Shown here: positions 62,811-64,000 of the stretch, one piece after another
Position numbering within the stretch: position 1 is the first letter of the stretch
Layout: each line of letters opens with the position of its first letter
Origin: Corynebacterium sp. P4-C1
Lineage (GTDB): Bacteria > Actinomycetota > Actinomycetes > Mycobacteriales > Mycobacteriaceae
NCBI RefSeq assembly: GCF_030503595.1
Contig: NZ_CP129966.1
Coordinates: forward strand, 496,001-560,000
Direction: 5' to 3'
DNA: 64,000 nucleotides
Notes under the pieces: generated by a model
The model's database searches: none
Seen by the model: the letters and a program-made list of their open reading frames with translations, nothing else
Told to the model about the DNA's origin: nothing
Made by a program: the position numbers and the translations under genes

Positions 62811-64000
<1,190 letters not shown>

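Overview
The window is a 64-kb stretch of high-GC chromosome from a Corynebacterium species (order Mycobacteriales). The assignment rests on marker genes and gene order: rbpA beside separate lnt and ppm1 genes, odhI (GarA-type FHA protein) beside ftsR and a bifunctional nuclease, accessory secA2, steA/steB, and the arginine cluster followed downstream of argH by tyrS. Many genes lack a ribosome-binding site and carry a TAnnnT -10 element 6-8 nt before the start codon, i.e. leaderless transcription typical of this group.

Layout. 1-9 kb: the end of tatC, helicase helY, a trypsin-like protease without a signal peptide, a proline dipeptidase, a DprE2-like reductase, fxsA, lnt and ppm1 (twin-arginine export, lipoprotein acylation and polyprenol-phosphate mannose). 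9-15 kb: rbpA, a small Cys-rich protein, a YceI protein, a CFA-synthase-like protein with a degraded SAM loop, ndh, and corA with a structured leader. 15-23 kb: a thioesterase divergent from gnd, a DEAD-box helicase, two CNNM/CorC proteins, a conserved unknown and a membrane VWA protein. 23-29 kb (minus strand): MerR regulator, bifunctional nuclease, ftsR, odhI and secA2, then tRNA-Pro(GGG). 29-32 kb: a decayed patch (remnant ORF and a deleted 3-hydroxyacyl-CoA dehydrogenase), a lipoprotein esterase and a methyltransferase. 32-49 kb: a long minus-strand housekeeping block in a Mycobacterium-like order: tyrS, TPR protein, HAD phosphatase, tlyA, NAD kinase, recN, steA, steB, NUDIX, xerD, parA, scpA, scpB, rluB, cmk, der. 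49-52.5 kb: an uncharacterised envelope operon of two substrate-binding-like proteins, one fused to a VWA domain, and an XpaC-like membrane protein. 52.5-64 kb: argCJBDRGH, then pheST.

Two genes expected from synteny are absent: argF between argD and argR, and pyrG between the NUDIX gene and steB. Both gaps are closed tightly, so the genes were moved or lost rather than missed.

The most unusual signal is an 11-bp word, CGTCGATAAGC, found 17 times in the window (about 0.03 expected by base composition), in both orientations, in all three codon phases and in intergenic gaps. It looks like a genome-wide iterated DNA element selected at DNA level. The second candidate for an undescribed system is the SBP / SBP-VWA / XpaC-like operon.
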